This document shows, piece by piece, positions 6,152-7,081 of a DNA stretch of 7,081 nucleotides (positions are counted from its first letter, which is position 1; each line of letters starts with the position of its first letter). Under the pieces are notes generated by a model. The model searched no databases, was not told the DNA's origin, and was given only the letters and a program-made list of their open reading frames with translations. The stretch comes from Pseudonocardiales bacterium. Its GTDB lineage: Bacteria > Actinomycetota > Actinomycetes > Mycobacteriales > Pseudonocardiaceae. The DNA lies in assembly GCA_025465385.1 (NCBI GenBank), contig JAODNG010000462.1, forward strand, positions 1 through 7,081. The letters run 5' to 3'. The translations under genes and the position numbers were made by a program.

Positions 6152-7078
6152 ATGACACGAGCCGGCGTCCCAGTCAGGCCCGGCCCGCTGCTGACGATCG
6201 GTCCGCTGCTGGCCCTCGCCGTCGTCTGCTGGGCTGTGGTGGTGCAGCGGATGGGTGGCGAAGACGGGGGTCCGGGTGCTGATCCGGGCCCGCTCGGCTT
6301 CTTCACCGGTATGTGGACGTTGATGATGGCAGCGATGATGATCCCGTCAGTGTGGCCGACGGTGCTCGTGTATCAGCGGCTGCAGGCCGCGCGGCGCGAA
6401 CGCGGGAAGAACGCTGTGAGGATGGGACCGGCCTTGCTCCTGGTCGGTTATCTAACAGCGTGGACCGTCGTTGGGCTCATTGGCTTCGCCATCCTCAAGG
6501 CTGGACGCGCCCTTGATATTGACGCCTTGAGCTGGAGCCGGGGCGGACCGCTCCTAGCGGGCGGAGTGATCATCGCGGCGGCGGCCTACCAGCTCACGCC
6601 GCTCAAGGACGTGTGTTTGCGGCACTGCCGTGGTCCGTTCAGCTTCCTGTTCGAGCACTGGCGTCCAGGCGCGCTGGGTGCGGTTCGGATGGGCGCCCGC
6701 CACGGCATCTGGTGCATCGGCTGCTGCTGGGCGCTGATGACCGCGCTGTTCGCCCTCGGTGTCATGAGCATCCCATGGATGGCAGTGATCGCCGTCTTCA
6801 TCGCCGCTGAGAAGTTGCTGCCCTGGCGCCGAGCCGCCGCCACGTTCGTCAGCCTCGCGCTGCTGGTGCTCGGCCTTGTCGTAGCCCTCGTTCCCGAGCG
6901 AGTACCAGGGCTGATGACAGCCGACGCCGCGATGCACAAGATGAGCATGCCCCGAGGGGTCAATGCGCCGGCATCAACCTCGGCATTGCCTATCCCAGCT
7001 ACGCAGCGTCTCAACTGTCCCGACACCCAACTTGGCGGCTACGGCCTCGATCGCGGCGACCATCCGGAAAACCGGTGA
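6152..7078 (+). CDS. DUF2182 predicted metal-binding integral membrane protein, 308 aa with a probably non-native C-terminus
   Basis: The chain has about seven hydrophobic segments: ~12-31, 49-73, 93-115, 132-150, 183-205, 206-223 and 227-247. Family motifs are present: WTLMMAAMMIP (55-65, Met-rich), YQLTPLKDVCLRHCRGP (146-162, C155 and C159), GIWCIGCCWALM (185-196, C188, C191, C192) and EKLLP (220-224). The paired cysteines and methionines at membrane faces are why the family is described as metal-binding; its metal and function are not established to my knowledge. It starts directly at the stop of the DUF1326 gene, so the two products likely work together at the cytoplasmic membrane. The native end is probably near MHKMSM (261-266). 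Residues 267-308 are unlike the family, are hydrophilic, and from about base 6961 are encoded antisense to an IS3 orfA remnant. This suggests that the original stop was lost and the frame runs to a chance TGA at 7076. The core looks intact and may still work. Confidence 0.85.
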   Translation: MTRAGVPVRPGPLLTIGPLLALAVVCWAVVVQRMGGEDGGPGADPGPLGFFTGMWTLMMAAMMIPSVWPTVLVYQRLQAARRERGKNAVRMGPALLLVGYLTAWTVVGLIGFAILKAGRALDIDALSWSRGGPLLAGGVIIAAAAYQLTPLKDVCLRHCRGPFSFLFEHWRPGALGAVRMGARHGIWCIGCCWALMTALFALGVMSIPWMAVIAVFIAAEKLLPWRRAAATFVSLALLVLGLVVALVPERVPGLMTADAAMHKMSMPRGVNAPASTSALPIPATQRLNCPDTQLGGYGLDRGDHPENR

Positions 7079-7081
7079 TTT
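6961..7081 (-). pseudogene. Remnant of an IS3-family transposase orfA, frameshifted and cut by the window edge
   Basis: Read leftward from the window end, the minus strand gives MVAAIEAVAAKLGVGTVETL then RSWDRQ, typical of the helix-turn-helix part of IS3-family OrfA (usual form: AVAxKLGVGTxETLRxWVRQ). After the CAA codon at 6988-6986 the frame needs one base skipped (T on the minus strand, 6985) to continue as AEVDAGAL, the expected next OrfA residues; unshifted, it stops after CRG. So a one-base insertion breaks the gene. Homology appears to end near 6955-6961, at the junction with the DUF2182 gene. The start of orfA lies beyond base 7081, while the leftward continuation (rest of orfA, orfB) is absent, so this is a truncated copy. 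No terminal inverted repeat is recognisable at the junction. Confidence 0.7.

Noticed and set aside
1..7081. CRISPR arrays, tRNA or rRNA genes, riboswitches
   Set aside because: No regularly spaced repeats, tRNA-like cloverleaf or conserved RNA motif was seen on either strand by eye.

Overview
The window is high-GC DNA with the gene style of an actinomycete. Large ATPase-LuxR regulators, a cyclase-ATPase-LuxR fusion of the type common in mycobacteria, and a DUF1326/DUF2182 pair all point that way; Mycobacteriales or Pseudonocardiales is my best guess, and no gene fixes the genus.

Layout. Bases 1-1691 (minus strand) hold most of a class III nucleotide cyclase fused to an NB-ARC/AAA-type ATPase. 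It runs off the left edge, so the expected C-terminal LuxR helix-turn-helix lies outside. A 386-base divergent intergenic region (1692-2077) follows. Bases 2078-4948 (plus) encode a complete 956-residue LAL-type regulator (N-terminal ATPase, C-terminal LuxR HTH). Bases 5009-5339 hold a decayed tyrosinase-family copper oxidase gene: the third copper-A histidine helix and the copper-B region survive in different frames, the part between them is missing, and one copper-B histidine codon reads Gln. Bases 5549-6151 encode a 200-residue DUF1326 protein with a four-cysteine N-terminal motif. It is followed with no gap by a DUF2182 multi-pass membrane protein (6152-7078). The last ~120 bases are a minus-strand remnant of an IS3-family transposase orfA, and the DUF2182 frame runs antisense into it, so its last ~40 residues are probably not native.

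How it fits together. The left half is a divergent pair of large signal-integrating regulators. The right half looks like a metal-related module (copper oxidase remnant, Cys-rich DUF1326, DUF2182 membrane protein) eroded at both ends: the oxidase is broken and the membrane protein's tail is replaced by IS-derived sequence. The most interesting hypothesis is that DUF1326-DUF2182 handles the metal, possibly copper, for the neighbouring oxidase. This is inference from gene order and cysteine motifs only.
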